From the NCBI RefSeq assembly GCF_002939785.1, contig NZ_MDEC01000005.1, positions 1 through 64,000 on the forward strand: a stretch of 64,000 bases of DNA. Direction: 5' to 3'. Positions 37,240 to 46,510 of the stretch are shown here, in pieces. Numbering within the stretch: position 1 is the stretch's first letter; the number at the start of each line of letters is the position of its first letter. The notes beneath the pieces are model-generated. The model did not search any database and had not been told where the DNA came from. It saw only the letters and a program-made list of their open reading frames with translations. A program made the position numbers and the translations under genes. The DNA comes from Xanthomonas codiaei. Its GTDB lineage: Bacteria > Pseudomonadota > Gammaproteobacteria > Xanthomonadales > Xanthomonadaceae.

Positions 37240-37500
37240 CAGCGGCCGAGAAGTCCCTCGCTCGATAGGGTGTTGCAATGCGCCCAGCAGCTCAGCACCC
37301 AGCCTGCAGCAACGACTGAAAAGCCCCTCTCCCCACGGGAGAGGGGTTGGGGTGAGGGTAAGGCCTACCCCTAGCATCGCGACGGCCGAGAAATTGTCGC
37401 TGCAAGGCGCGCAGCAGCTCAGCACTCAGCCTGCAGCAACGACCGAAAAGCCCCTCTCCCCACGGGAGAGGGGTTGGGGTGAGGGTGCGGCCTACCCTTG
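37240..37500. repeat. Tandem 127-bp repeat with GGGAGAGGGG palindromes
   Basis: Two units offset by 127 bp share CAGCAGCTCAGCAC (37285 and 37412), CAGCCTGCAGCAACGAC and the palindrome CCCCTCTCCC...GGGAGAGGGG (37324-37346 and 37451-37473), followed by GTTGGGGTGAGGGT. They fill the centre of the 465-bp gap between maeB and the GH92 gene. The palindromes may terminate transcription from both sides. No gene was found in the gap. Confidence 0.85.
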
Positions 37501-37603
37501 GCAGCGACTCAGCGTCAACCACCCAAAACGTTGACGAGCAACGCAAACAGCAGGCGTCGCGCGTCGTCGTCACCCAACGCGATCCCGCTCAGAACCTTAC
37601 GCC

Positions 37604-40600
37604 TCAACGCCCCTCCGGCGCGGCACCCAGCAACTCGATTTCCGCCACCTGCGCACGCGCGGGCGCCGTCCAACGCAGCCGATACTGCGCATACGGACCG
37701 GGCGTAGCGATCCGGAACGGGCGCGTTTGCAGCGGCCATTGAAAACGCTCCTGGCCGCGCGCATCGACGACGCGCCACGTGCCCTGTGCAGTGCGTGCTT
37801 CCAGCGTCCAGGCGGCCGACGCAATCGCGGCGTTGCCGCTGGTCACGGTGTAGAGCGTGGCCTCGCCACGATCGAGACCGCTCAACGTCAGGACCGTGGC
37901 CGGCGACACCGCGCTCGCGCTGACCGCATCGTCGTCATGCAAGGCGGCCAGCGCGCGACCATCGGCCTGCGTCACGCGTGCGTTGGCACCCAGCAGGTCG
38001 CGCAACGGAGCAGGGTGCTGCCCGGCCGGCGTCAGCGACGGTGGCGCAGCATCCGGCTCGCTGCCCCAGCGCGATGGCGCCGGACCCATCACGAACTCCA
38101 GCGTGGCGCCATTGGCAATCGCCGCATGCGGCAACCAGGTCTTGCGCCACGGTTTGCCGTTGAGCGTGAGCGATTGCACGTACACGTTCTGCGGCGAATT
38201 CTGCGGCGCATTGACGGTCAGCGTGCCGCCGCCGGGTAGGCGCACGCGTGCGTGCCGGAACAACGGCGAGCCGATCACGTACTCCGGCGCGCCCATCCGC
38301 AACGGGTAAATGCCCAGCGCCGCGAACAGATACCATGCCGACATCTCGCCATTGTCTTCGTCGCCGGCATAGCCCTGGCCGATCTCGCTGCCCAGGTACA
38401 GCCGCGACAGGATCTCGCGGGTCAGTCGCTGGGTCTTCCACGGCTGCCCGGCGTACAGATACATCCATGGGATGTGGTGCGCCGGCTGATTGCTGTGCGC
38501 ATACATGCCCATGCGCACATCGCGTGCCTCGGTCATTTCGTGGATGGTGCCGCCATACGAGCCGGAAAACGCCGCTTCGCCGGTTTCGGGCGTGGCGAAG
38601 AACTGGTCCAGCTTTGCCGCCAGGGCATCGCGCCCGCCGTAGAGCGCGGCCAGGCCCTGGCCATCGTGCGGTGCGGTGAACGCAAAGGTCCAGCCGCTGG
38701 ATTCGGTGTAGTCGTTGCCCCAGACACGCGGGTCGTACTGCGCGGCATCCACCCGCCACCGGCCCTGCGCGGTGCGGCCCTGGAAGAAGCCGATCGACGG
38801 ATCGAACAGCGCCGCATAGCCGGCCGCGCGATGACGCAAGTACACCGCCTCGGTCGCATAGCGCTCACGCTCGTGTGCCGTGGTTGCCTGCTTGGCTAAA
38901 GCTTCAGCCATGTTGGCGATGCCGAAGTCGTTGAGCGCACCTTCCATCGACCAGGACATGCCTTCGTGGGTGTCGGTGTCCGCATAGCCGCGGAAGGTCG
39001 CACGCGCCATGCCCTTGCGGCCCACATGCCGATCCGGCGGCACCACCGTGGCGTTCTTCAAGGCAGCCGCATAGGCCTCGGCCGGGTCGAAGCCGCGCAC
39101 GCCCTTGAGCCAGGCATCGGCAAACGCCACGTCCGAGCTGGTGCCCACCATCAGGTCGGCGTAGCCGGGCGAGGACCAGCGTGCGATCCAGCCACCGGCG
39201 CGCGCCTGCTCCACGAAGCCCTGTACCAGCGTGCCGGCCTCGTCGGGTGCGAACAGCGCATAGGCCGGCCAGGCGGTGCGGAAGGTATCCCACAGCCCGT
39301 TGTTGACGTACACCCGGCCATCGCGGATCGGCGCAAAGCTGCGTACCGCGCTGCCATCGACGTTGTCGTCCGACCAGCTGTTCTGGCTGGCATAGCGCCA
39401 GTCCGGCGCCTGCGCGCTGCCCACGTTTTCGTGCCCGGAGTTGGGATACAGATACAGCCGGTACAGATTGGAATACAGCGTGGTCTTCTGGTCGGGCGTC
39501 GCATCGGGCACCTCGAAGCGGCCGAGCAGCGCATCCCAGGCCTCCTGCGCCTGCGCGGCGACCTGTTCGACACCGGCCTGGGGCGCGATTTCCAGCGCCA
39601 GGTTGTGCCTGGCCTGTTCGAGCGAGATCAGCGAGGTCGCGATGCGCATCTGCACCTGCCGCGCGCTGCCGGGATCGAACTTGATCCAGCCGGTCGGTCG
39701 CCCGCTCTCGATGCGCCCGCTGGCCGTCCATGGCCGGTCGAAACTGGCATACACGTACATGCGCGTGGCCCCGGTCGACAGACCGCTGCGCACATCGGTG
39801 TAACCGGACAGGGTTTGCGTTTGCGCATCCAGCTGCAGGCTGCCACGCGCATCCACGTTGTCGAACAGCAGATTGGCATCGCCGTGCTCGGGAAAGCGGA
39901 AACGGAACAGCGCCGCATGGTCGGTGGGCGCGATCTCGGCATGGATGCCGTTGTCCAGCTGCACCGCATAACGATAGGGCCGCGCGACTTCGTTGGCATG
40001 CGAGAACGCCAGCGCGCGCTTGTTTCGATCGGCTTCGGGCACGCCAGCGTCGAGCGAGGGCATCACCTGGAATGTCTGCCGGTCGCCCATCCACGGGCTG
40101 GGCTGATGGCTGAGCGACAAGGCCTGCAGGCGCGGCCGGTTGTCGGCGTCGTTCTGCTCGTTCCAGCGATACAGCCAGCTCAGCGTCCCGGCATCGGTCA
40201 CCGGCGTCCAGAAATTGAAGCCATGCGGCACTGCCGTCGCGGGGAAGTTGTTGCCGCGCGAAAACGTGCCATTGGATTGCGTGCCGCGCGTGGTCAGCAC
40301 CCAGTCCGACGGGCGTGCCGGCGCCGCCAGCGGCAGCTCGCCCAGCATCACATCGTCTATCCAACCCATGCCCGCTGTGCCAGCAGGTGGAGCGACCTCC
40401 AGCTCGATCGCCACCACACGCCGCCCGCGCAGGCTGGCCACATCGCCCAACCGCACCTGCTTGCGCGCCCATTGCTGCGGGTACAGCGTCTTCGATGCGG
40501 CCTGCGCATCCGCACCCAGCGCGCTGCCGTGCTGATCGCGCGCTGCGCTGGCGGAGGCGCGCCGTCCATCGTCCAGCAGCAGGTCCAGCGAAACATGGGT

Positions 40601-40963
40601 GGAACTTGCGTGCTGGTCGCCGACGCTCTCCGGCAACACCAGCCACGACAACGTGGTGTCCGCACCGATCGTTTGGTCGAGTGCGAACAGCGTGCGTCGC
40701 CCGCCGCCATCCTGGCCTGCATAACGCAGGGCACGCGCACCGCTGTAGCCGACCTTCGGCTTTGCCGCATACGGCGCGGCCGGGCCGTTGCCGACCTCCA
40801 GCTGCAGGGCTCCTGCGGCTGCCGGCAGCGGCAGCGGCTGGCCTGGCTCGAACGAACTGGCAAACGGTGGCGCCGCGACCGCCGGCGCCGTCGCGATGCA
40901 GGCCAGGGCGATGAAGGTCCAACGCCGCGAGGGGCGCGAGCGCAGCGGGGCGGGCAGGATCAC
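37604..40963 (-). CDS. Secreted GH92 alpha-1,2-mannosidase
   Basis: A 1119-residue exported glycoside hydrolase of family 92, calcium-dependent enzymes that remove alpha-mannose, here probably from plant or fungal glycans. The signal peptide (RRWTFIALACIATAPAVAAPP) is followed by an additional N-terminal beta domain (to about 260), then the GH92 core from GFNFWTPVTD onward. Catalytic-core motifs are HSNQPAHHIPWMYLYAG and YAGDEDNGEMSAWYLFAALG. After the catalytic part a C-terminal discoidin-like beta domain ends with QYRLRWTAPARAQVAEIELLG. GTG 40963 is chosen as start: the signal peptide follows it and AAGGAGA lies upstream; no ATG fits better. It stands alone, with no neighbouring glycan genes. 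Confidence 0.9.
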   Translation of the reverse strand: MILPAPLRSRPSRRWTFIALACIATAPAVAAPPFASSFEPGQPLPLPAAAGALQLEVGNGPAAPYAAKPKVGYSGARALRYAGQDGGGRRTLFALDQTIGADTTLSWLVLPESVGDQHASSTHVSLDLLLDDGRRASASAARDQHGSALGADAQAASKTLYPQQWARKQVRLGDVASLRGRRVVAIELEVAPPAGTAGMGWIDDVMLGELPLAAPARPSDWVLTTRGTQSNGTFSRGNNFPATAVPHGFNFWTPVTDAGTLSWLYRWNEQNDADNRPRLQALSLSHQPSPWMGDRQTFQVMPSLDAGVPEADRNKRALAFSHANEVARPYRYAVQLDNGIHAEIAPTDHAALFRFRFPEHGDANLLFDNVDARGSLQLDAQTQTLSGYTDVRSGLSTGATRMYVYASFDRPWTASGRIESGRPTGWIKFDPGSARQVQMRIATSLISLEQARHNLALEIAPQAGVEQVAAQAQEAWDALLGRFEVPDATPDQKTTLYSNLYRLYLYPNSGHENVGSAQAPDWRYASQNSWSDDNVDGSAVRSFAPIRDGRVYVNNGLWDTFRTAWPAYALFAPDEAGTLVQGFVEQARAGGWIARWSSPGYADLMVGTSSDVAFADAWLKGVRGFDPAEAYAAALKNATVVPPDRHVGRKGMARATFRGYADTDTHEGMSWSMEGALNDFGIANMAEALAKQATTAHERERYATEAVYLRHRAAGYAALFDPSIGFFQGRTAQGRWRVDAAQYDPRVWGNDYTESSGWTFAFTAPHDGQGLAALYGGRDALAAKLDQFFATPETGEAAFSGSYGGTIHEMTEARDVRMGMYAHSNQPAHHIPWMYLYAGQPWKTQRLTREILSRLYLGSEIGQGYAGDEDNGEMSAWYLFAALGIYPLRMGAPEYVIGSPLFRHARVRLPGGGTLTVNAPQNSPQNVYVQSLTLNGKPWRKTWLPHAAIANGATLEFVMGPAPSRWGSEPDAAPPSLTPAGQHPAPLRDLLGANARVTQADGRALAALHDDDAVSASAVSPATVLTLSGLDRGEATLYTVTSGNAAIASAAWTLEARTAQGTWRVVDARGQERFQWPLQTRPFRIATPGPYAQYRLRWTAPARAQVAEIELLGAAPEGR

Positions 40964-41252
40964 GTGGCGGAGGTCTCCTTGAGTGGCGGCGCGTCGGCTG
41001 GCCTGTGCGGTCGTCTCGGCGTCGTGCCGCGCGGCCGACGGGAGCGCGGTGAAGGTCTCCGATGATAGGCGCGATGATCGCTGCGATGTCGGTACCGGCG
41101 TGCGGAAGCGCCATCCGCGCCGGCTGCCGTGGTCATCCCTGCGGCCGTGTCCGTCACCATCGCTGCGCCTGCGGCAGCGCCCGGTCGATGGGCCGATCAC
41201 CTCGCAGGCTGCTAGAATCCGCGCTCTGTCTTTGTCTTCCGATCGCACCGCC
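40964..41252. other. Divergent region between GH92 and zinc-finger genes
   Basis: 289 bp without a gene. A TAGAAT hexamer at about 41213-41218 in the sequence CTGCTAGAATCCGCG could be the -10 element for the zinc-finger gene 35 bp downstream. No convincing -35 box or operator is seen. Confidence 0.35.
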
Positions 41253-41450
41253 ATGAGCCAGACCGCCACCGCGCCCGCCAATGCGCAAACGCGTTACACC
41301 GTGCACCGCGGCGACCTGCCGCTGAGCTGCCCGACGCCTGCGATGGCGCTGTGGAACTCGCATCCGCGGGTGTACCTGCCGATCGAGGACGAGCCCAACT
41401 GCGAAGCCAAGTGCCCGTACTGCGGCTCCCTGTTCGTACTCGCCGACTGA
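41253..41450 (+). CDS. Small CHCC-type zinc-finger protein
   Basis: A 65-residue protein with a C-terminal zinc-finger of the zf-CHCC type (His in NSHPRVYLP, then C-x3-C-x2-C in NCEAKCPYCGSLF). Bacterial members are homologues of the NDUFS6 accessory region of respiratory complex I, but their role in bacteria is not established. It ends 9 bp before the glycosyltransferase start and so is probably co-transcribed with the LPS genes. ATG 41253 is the only sensible start for this length. Confidence 0.85.
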   Translation: MSQTATAPANAQTRYTVHRGDLPLSCPTPAMALWNSHPRVYLPIEDEPNCEAKCPYCGSLFVLAD

Positions 41451-41459
41451 TACTGGCCG

Positions 41460-42572
41460 GTGCACCGCCTGACCGTGGTGCAATTGCTGCCGGCGCTGCA
41501 GTCCGGCGGCGTCGAGCGCTCCACCCTGGAAATCGCCGCCGCGCTGGTGCGCGCCGGCCACCGCGCGGTGGTGGTGTCGGCCGGCGGGCGCCTAGTCCAG
41601 CCGCTGCTGGAGGCGGGCGGCGAACACCTCACCCTGGACATCGGCCGCAAGTCCTTGCTGACGCTGCGGCATGTGGTCGGCCTGCGCCGGCTGTTCGCCG
41701 AGCTTGGGGCCGACATCGTGCATGCGCGCTCGCGGCTACCGGCCTGGCTGGGCTGGTACGCGCTGCGCGGGATGGATGCCGCAACGCGGCCGCGCTTTGT
41801 CACCACCGTGCACGGGCTCAATTCGCCCAGCCGCTACAGCGCGGTGATGACCTATGGCGAGCGAGTGATCTGCGTGTCGCGCACGGTGCACGACTACGTG
41901 CGTACGCACTATCCGCGCACCGATCCGGCCCGGCTGCGCACGATTCCGCGCGGCGTGGACATCGCCCAGTTTCCGCGCCGTGCGCGGCCGGATCGACATG
42001 CGCGCGCCTGGGTCCAGACCGTGTTGCCCGGCTTGCCGGCCGAGGCACCCCTGCTGCTGCTGCCAGGCCGCGGCACCCGTCTGAAGGGGCATGCCGACGG
42101 CCTGCAACTGCTGGCCGATATCCGCGCTGCCGGCGTTCCCGCCTGGCTGTGGCTGCCGGGAGCGCGCGAGCCCGGGCGCGAGGACTATGTGCGCGAACTG
42201 GAGACCGAGGCCGCGCGGTTGGGTGTGGCCGAAGCGGTCGCCTTCACCGAGCCCACGGCACGCATCGCCGAGGCCTACGCCGCCAGCGACCTGGTGCTGC
42301 AACTCTCGCGCAAGCCCGAAGCCTTCGGCCGCACCGTGGTCGAAGCCCTGGCCGTCGGGCGGCCGGTGCTGGGCTGGGCGCATGGCGGGGTCGGCGAATT
42401 GCTGGCCGAGCTGCAGCCCGGCGGCGCGGTGGCGCCCTTCGATGCCCAGGCCCTGTGCACGCAGGCGCTGGCCTTGCTGCGGCAGGCGCCCGCTGCGCCT
42501 GCCGTGATTCCCTATACGTTGCAGGCCGTGCAAGCGGCCACCCTGAAGGTCTATGACGAACTCCGCCGCTGA
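41460..42572 (+). CDS. GT4-family glycosyltransferase, LPS core
   Basis: A 370-residue group 1 glycosyltransferase (GT-B fold). The N-terminal acceptor domain begins VVQLLPALQSGGVERSTLEIA, a typical GGVE motif. The C-terminal donor domain has the E-x7-E signature in EAFGRTVVEALAVGRPVLG. It probably adds a sugar to the LPS inner core, judged by the adjoining O-antigen ligase and nearby waaA; donor and acceptor are unknown. The start is GTG 41460, 9 bp after the zinc-finger stop. Its 3' end overlaps the ligase gene by 20 bp. Confidence 0.88.
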   Translation: MHRLTVVQLLPALQSGGVERSTLEIAAALVRAGHRAVVVSAGGRLVQPLLEAGGEHLTLDIGRKSLLTLRHVVGLRRLFAELGADIVHARSRLPAWLGWYALRGMDAATRPRFVTTVHGLNSPSRYSAVMTYGERVICVSRTVHDYVRTHYPRTDPARLRTIPRGVDIAQFPRRARPDRHARAWVQTVLPGLPAEAPLLLLPGRGTRLKGHADGLQLLADIRAAGVPAWLWLPGAREPGREDYVRELETEAARLGVAEAVAFTEPTARIAEAYAASDLVLQLSRKPEAFGRTVVEALAVGRPVLGWAHGGVGELLAELQPGGAVAPFDAQALCTQALALLRQAPAAPAVIPYTLQAVQAATLKVYDELRR

Positions 42573-43887
42573 CGCCATGGCGCGCGCGCCCGTGTTGGGC
42601 CCCGACGTCGGCCGCTGGGCGCCGCTGTGGGTGATCCTGTTCGTCGCGCTGTGGCCCACGCCCGGCCTGGCAGAAACGGTGCTGTCGCTGGGCGCGGTGT
42701 TTGCGGCCTACCGCTTGTTGCATGCGCGTTTTCGTGGCGGCACCGGCCTGCTCAGCGGCGCGGCCTGGGCGCTGACCAGTGTGCTGTTCTTCGCCTACTG
42801 GCTGCCGCAGATGCTGTCGGCGTTCGATGCGGTGGATGCCGGCCGTGCGCTGCGCAAGTCGGCCACCGATCTGCGCTACCTGCCTTTCATGTGGTTGTGC
42901 GCGATTGCGGTGGCCAATGCGCAACGCCGCCGCCGCACCTTCGCCGGCCTGGCCGTGATCGGCGCAGTGTGGACGCTGGATGCGCTGGTGCAGGCCGCGA
43001 TCGGCAGCAGCCCGCTGTTCTTCGGGCTGGATCACCTCAAGCAGCTGATCAGCGGGCACGGGCTGTGCACCGCGCAGGAACTGGCGTTGGTGGACCGCCT
43101 CAGCGGCGTGCTGGGGCCGTGCAATCTCAAGTTCGGGCAGACCCTGGCCAGCCTGTCGCCGTTCCTGCTGCTGGCGCTGGGGCGGCGCACCGTCTGGGCC
43201 TGGGTGGGCGGGGCAGCCGCGGTCGGGGTGGTGCTGGTACTGGCCGGCTCGCGCGCCTCATGGATCACCTATGCGGTGATCGTGGTGCTGTCCGGCTGGC
43301 AGTTGCTGGGCGGCCGCCGCCTGCTGGCGGTGGCGGTGGTCGGGGTATTGCTGGCCGGCGCCGTGGTGGCGGTGGCGCCGCAGGCGCGCGAGCGTCTCCA
43401 ACGCACCGCGCTGGCGTTCGGTGGTGGCGAGCAGGGCGTGGACCAGGCCTTGTCCGGGCGTGGCCAGATCTGGGGCGCGGCGCTGTGCATGATCCGCGAG
43501 CATCCGCTCAATGGTGTGGGCGCGCGCGGCTTCCGGCAGGCCTATCCGGCCTGCAATCCGGCCCCGACCCAGGCACCGGCCTGGGGCGATGGCCCGGCCT
43601 TCCACGCCCACCAGCTCGTGCTGGAAATCCTGGCCGAAACCGGGGTGATCGGGCTGCTGCTGTGGCTGGCCGGTGCGGCGCAGGCCTGGCGCGCGTGGCG
43701 CTATTCGAGCGCTGGCGCGCGTGAGCAGGCGCGCCCGGCGATGATCGCGCTGGTGGCGACGCTGTTCCCGCTCAACACGCACCTGGCGTTCTATTCCAGC
43801 TTCTGGGGCGGGCTGAGCCTGATGCTGGCCGGCTTGTATGCCGGCGCATTGCTCAACGACGACGCAGACCAGCCACCGCCGGGCTGA
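42553..43887 (+). CDS. O-antigen ligase / polymerase family protein (WaaL-like)
   Basis: A 444-residue inner-membrane protein with about 11-12 hydrophobic segments and a Wzy_C-type large periplasmic loop (about 290-365). That loop ends with the His-containing HAHQLVLEILAETGVIG, the pattern shared by O-antigen ligases. It probably joins O-antigen to the lipid A-core in the periplasm. Polymerase (Wzy) function is the alternative and cannot be excluded from sequence. It starts within the end of the glycosyltransferase gene (20-bp overlap), indicating translational coupling. Confidence 0.85.
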   Translation: MTNSAADAMARAPVLGPDVGRWAPLWVILFVALWPTPGLAETVLSLGAVFAAYRLLHARFRGGTGLLSGAAWALTSVLFFAYWLPQMLSAFDAVDAGRALRKSATDLRYLPFMWLCAIAVANAQRRRRTFAGLAVIGAVWTLDALVQAAIGSSPLFFGLDHLKQLISGHGLCTAQELALVDRLSGVLGPCNLKFGQTLASLSPFLLLALGRRTVWAWVGGAAAVGVVLVLAGSRASWITYAVIVVLSGWQLLGGRRLLAVAVVGVLLAGAVVAVAPQARERLQRTALAFGGGEQGVDQALSGRGQIWGAALCMIREHPLNGVGARGFRQAYPACNPAPTQAPAWGDGPAFHAHQLVLEILAETGVIGLLLWLAGAAQAWRAWRYSSAGAREQARPAMIALVATLFPLNTHLAFYSSFWGGLSLMLAGLYAGALLNDDADQPPPG

Positions 43888-43970
43888 TGCGTTTGCCTCG
43901 GGCTCGCGCATGCCGGCGGTCGATGGCGCCCGCGTAATGCTTCATCAGCCGCTCGCCCTGCGGCGACGGC

Positions 43971-44891
43971 TCATCGATAGAACGCGCTGCGCCCGCCGGG
44001 CTGGCGCTTGAAACGGCGATGGATCCACAGGTATTGATCCGGCGCCTCGCGCACCATGTCCTCGATCGCCGCATTGACCTGGGTGGTATCGGCGATCACA
44101 TCGTCTGATGGAATGCCCGCCAGCGGCGGCGCGATCTTGAGGATGTAGCGGCCGCCTTCGCGGCGATGGAAATACGGCACCACCGCGCAGCCGGTCAGCC
44201 GCGCCAGTTGATGGGTGGCGGTGATGGTGGAGGCAGGGTGGCCAAAGAACGGCACGAACACGGTGTCCTTGCCGCGCATGTCCTGGTCCGGCGCGTACCA
44301 CAGGAAGCCGCCGCGCTTGAGATGCTTGATGGTGGCGCGCAGGTCTTCGTTGGCGAACATGTGCGTGGCATAGCGCAGACGCCCACGCTTGACCGCCCAT
44401 TCGAACACCGGGTTGCGGTGCTTGCGGTACATGCCGGCCAGCGGCACGTGGTCGCAGAGCAGGCGCCCGCACATCTCCAGCGTCATGAAATGTCCGGACA
44501 CCAGCAGCACGCCGCGCTGTTGTTGCTGCAACTGCTGCAGATGTTCCAGGCCCTCGACCTGCACACCCGGGCGAATGGCGTCGATGCTGCCCCACCAGGC
44601 GCGCGCGAATTCGAACAGGCCCACGCCCAGCGCATCGAAGCTGTCGCGCAACAGTCGTGCCCGCCAGGCATCGTCCTGCTCGGGAAAGCACAGTTCGAGG
44701 TTGACCTGCGCAGCGCGCCGGCGCGTGCCGGCCAGACGCATCGCGATCCAGCCCACGCCACGGCCGAGTGCGCGCTGCAGCGTCCAGGGCAGGCGCCCGG
44801 CCAGCACCATCACGGCCAGGCCAAGGAACATGGGCCAATGCCTGGGGTTGCGCAGGGAAGGGCGGACAGCGACGTTGGCGGGCTCGGACAT
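43971..44891 (-). CDS. Lipid A late acyltransferase (LpxL/HtrB family)
   Basis: A 306-residue membrane-anchored acyltransferase that adds a secondary acyl chain to Kdo2-lipid A. One N-terminal hydrophobic anchor (MFLGLAVMVLAGRLPW) precedes the catalytic HX4E motif (H134 and E139 in SGHFMTLEMCG). The family segments MYRKHRNP and RKRGGFLWYAPDQDM-like (LKRGGFLWYAPDQD) are present. It is divergent from waaA, whose product makes the Kdo acceptor, with 76 bp between the starts. LpxL versus LpxM type cannot be told. Confidence 0.88.
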   Translation of the reverse strand: MSEPANVAVRPSLRNPRHWPMFLGLAVMVLAGRLPWTLQRALGRGVGWIAMRLAGTRRRAAQVNLELCFPEQDDAWRARLLRDSFDALGVGLFEFARAWWGSIDAIRPGVQVEGLEHLQQLQQQQRGVLLVSGHFMTLEMCGRLLCDHVPLAGMYRKHRNPVFEWAVKRGRLRYATHMFANEDLRATIKHLKRGGFLWYAPDQDMRGKDTVFVPFFGHPASTITATHQLARLTGCAVVPYFHRREGGRYILKIAPPLAGIPSDDVIADTTQVNAAIEDMVREAPDQYLWIHRRFKRQPGGRSAFYR

Positions 44892-44967
44892 GCGCCAATT
44901 CTAAGGGATCGCACGCGCGCGGCAGCGTGCACATGCGCACGCAGGAGCGCTCCCGTATCCTGCACGG

Positions 44968-46284
44968 ATGCGGAAAGACCCGATCGAATGGCTGTTGCGT
45001 GGGCTGTACTCGGCGCTGTTGTATCTGTTGCTGCCGATCACGGTGTACCACCTGGTGTGGCGCGGCTTCCGCGTGCGCGAATACTTCAACCGCTGGAACG
45101 AGCGCTATGCGTCGTACACGCATGCCTGCGGCCGCCCGCGGGTGTGGGTGCATGCGGTATCGGTGGGCGAGGTCAACGCGGCCGCGCCACTGGTCAATGC
45201 CTTGCGTGCGCAGCGCCCGGATATCCGTTGGGTCATCACCACCATCACGCCCACCGGTTCCGAACGCGTGCGTGCGGTGTGGGACGATGCGGTGGATCAT
45301 GTCTATCTGCCGTACGACGTGCCTGGCAGCGTGGGCCGGTTTCTCGAGCACTTTCGCCCGCGGCTGGCGCTGATCCTGGAAACCGAGCTGTGGCCGAACA
45401 TGCTGTTCGGCTGCCGCGACCGCCAGATTCCGCTGTATATCCTCAACGCGCGGCTATCGGCGCGCTCGTTGCGCGGCTATCGCGTGCTGGCGCCGTTGAT
45501 CAGCCGCGCGCTGCGCACGGTGACCTGCGTGGCGGCGCAGTCCCAGGACGATGCCGAGCGCTTCCTCACCCTGGGTGCGCGACCGGAACAGGTGGTGGCG
45601 CTGGGCAATCTCAAATTCGATATCGCCGCGCCCGCGCAACTGCAGGCGTTGGTGACGCAGTTCCGTACGCACGTGCCAGCCACGCGCCCGGTGTGGATTG
45701 CGGCCAGCACGCATGAAGGCGAGGAAGCGGCGGTGGCCGACATCCATGCGCGACTGCTGGGTGCGTTTCCCGATCTGCTGCTGCTCTGGGCGCCGCGCCA
45801 TCCCGAGCGCTTTCCCAAGGTGGAGGCGCTGGCGCGCGAGCGCGGTTGGCGCGTGGCCACGCGCAAGGCCCAGCACTGGCCGCAGGCGCGCGATGCGGTG
45901 TTCGTCCTCGATACCCTGGGCGAGCTGATGAGTTTCTATGCGTGCGCGCAGGTCGCCTTCGTCGGCGGCAGCCTGCAGCCGATCGGCGGACACAACCTGC
46001 TGGAACCTGCAGCAGTGGGCACGCCGGCAGTGACCGGCCCGCATCTGCATAACTTCTCGGAAATCTCGCGGCGCATGCGCGAGGCCGATGCGGTTGCCAT
46101 CTGCGAGGATGCCGATTGCGTGTATCGCGATCTGGCGCGGTTGCTGGGCGATCCCGCACGGCGCGAAGCAATGGCGGCCGCGGGCCTGGCGCTGGTGGCC
46201 AATGGCAAGGGGGCGGTGGCGCGGACCTTGGTGCAGATCGCTCCCGATCTGCCTGCGGTCGCCAGCGATAGCGCGATGCCGTGA
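44968..46284 (+). CDS. waaA: 3-deoxy-D-manno-octulosonic acid transferase
   Basis: A 438-residue Kdo transferase that attaches Kdo to lipid A at the inner membrane. An N-terminal membrane anchor (LLRGLYSALLYLLLPITVYHLVW) precedes the GT-B fold. The conserved WVHAVSVGEVNAA carries the catalytic Glu, and other family blocks are ETELWPNML, NARLSARS and the C-terminal FVGGSLQPIGGHNLLEPAA. Start ATG 44968 matches the family N-terminus. One versus two Kdo additions cannot be judged from sequence. Confidence 0.96.
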   Translation: MRKDPIEWLLRGLYSALLYLLLPITVYHLVWRGFRVREYFNRWNERYASYTHACGRPRVWVHAVSVGEVNAAAPLVNALRAQRPDIRWVITTITPTGSERVRAVWDDAVDHVYLPYDVPGSVGRFLEHFRPRLALILETELWPNMLFGCRDRQIPLYILNARLSARSLRGYRVLAPLISRALRTVTCVAAQSQDDAERFLTLGARPEQVVALGNLKFDIAAPAQLQALVTQFRTHVPATRPVWIAASTHEGEEAAVADIHARLLGAFPDLLLLWAPRHPERFPKVEALARERGWRVATRKAQHWPQARDAVFVLDTLGELMSFYACAQVAFVGGSLQPIGGHNLLEPAAVGTPAVTGPHLHNFSEISRRMREADAVAICEDADCVYRDLARLLGDPARREAMAAAGLALVANGKGAVARTLVQIAPDLPAVASDSAMP

Positions 46285-46464
46285 GTCGATGCGGCGGTGT
46301 GTCCTGCCCGTCCGCTCCGACGCTGCGTTCGCTGGCATCGTCGGCTTGCTGGCTGCGGCAGCAAGCGCAGCAGGCGTCGTCACGCGCCGCGCCCGATCCG
46401 GGATGCGGCACGCGCCGGATCGGCGTCGCTCACGCCGCGCGCCGCTGCAGCCGGAGTGCGCGTA

Positions 46465-46490
46465 TGAAAAAGGCGGGCCTGCGCCCGCCT
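46465..46490 (-). terminator. Rho-independent terminator of tolC
   Basis: On the minus strand, the stem AGGCGGGC / GCCCGCCT is followed directly by TTTTTC, 20 bp past the tolC stop. This is a classic intrinsic terminator. On the plus strand it could also stop readthrough from waaA. Confidence 0.9.
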
Positions 46491-46510
46491 CTCGAGGTGC
46501 CTACGCTGCC

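Noticed and set aside
40983..41252. Long N-terminal extension of the zinc-finger protein
   Set aside because: The extension would be 90 residues of Arg/Ala-rich sequence in the GH92 promoter region; the 65-residue form is the normal family size.
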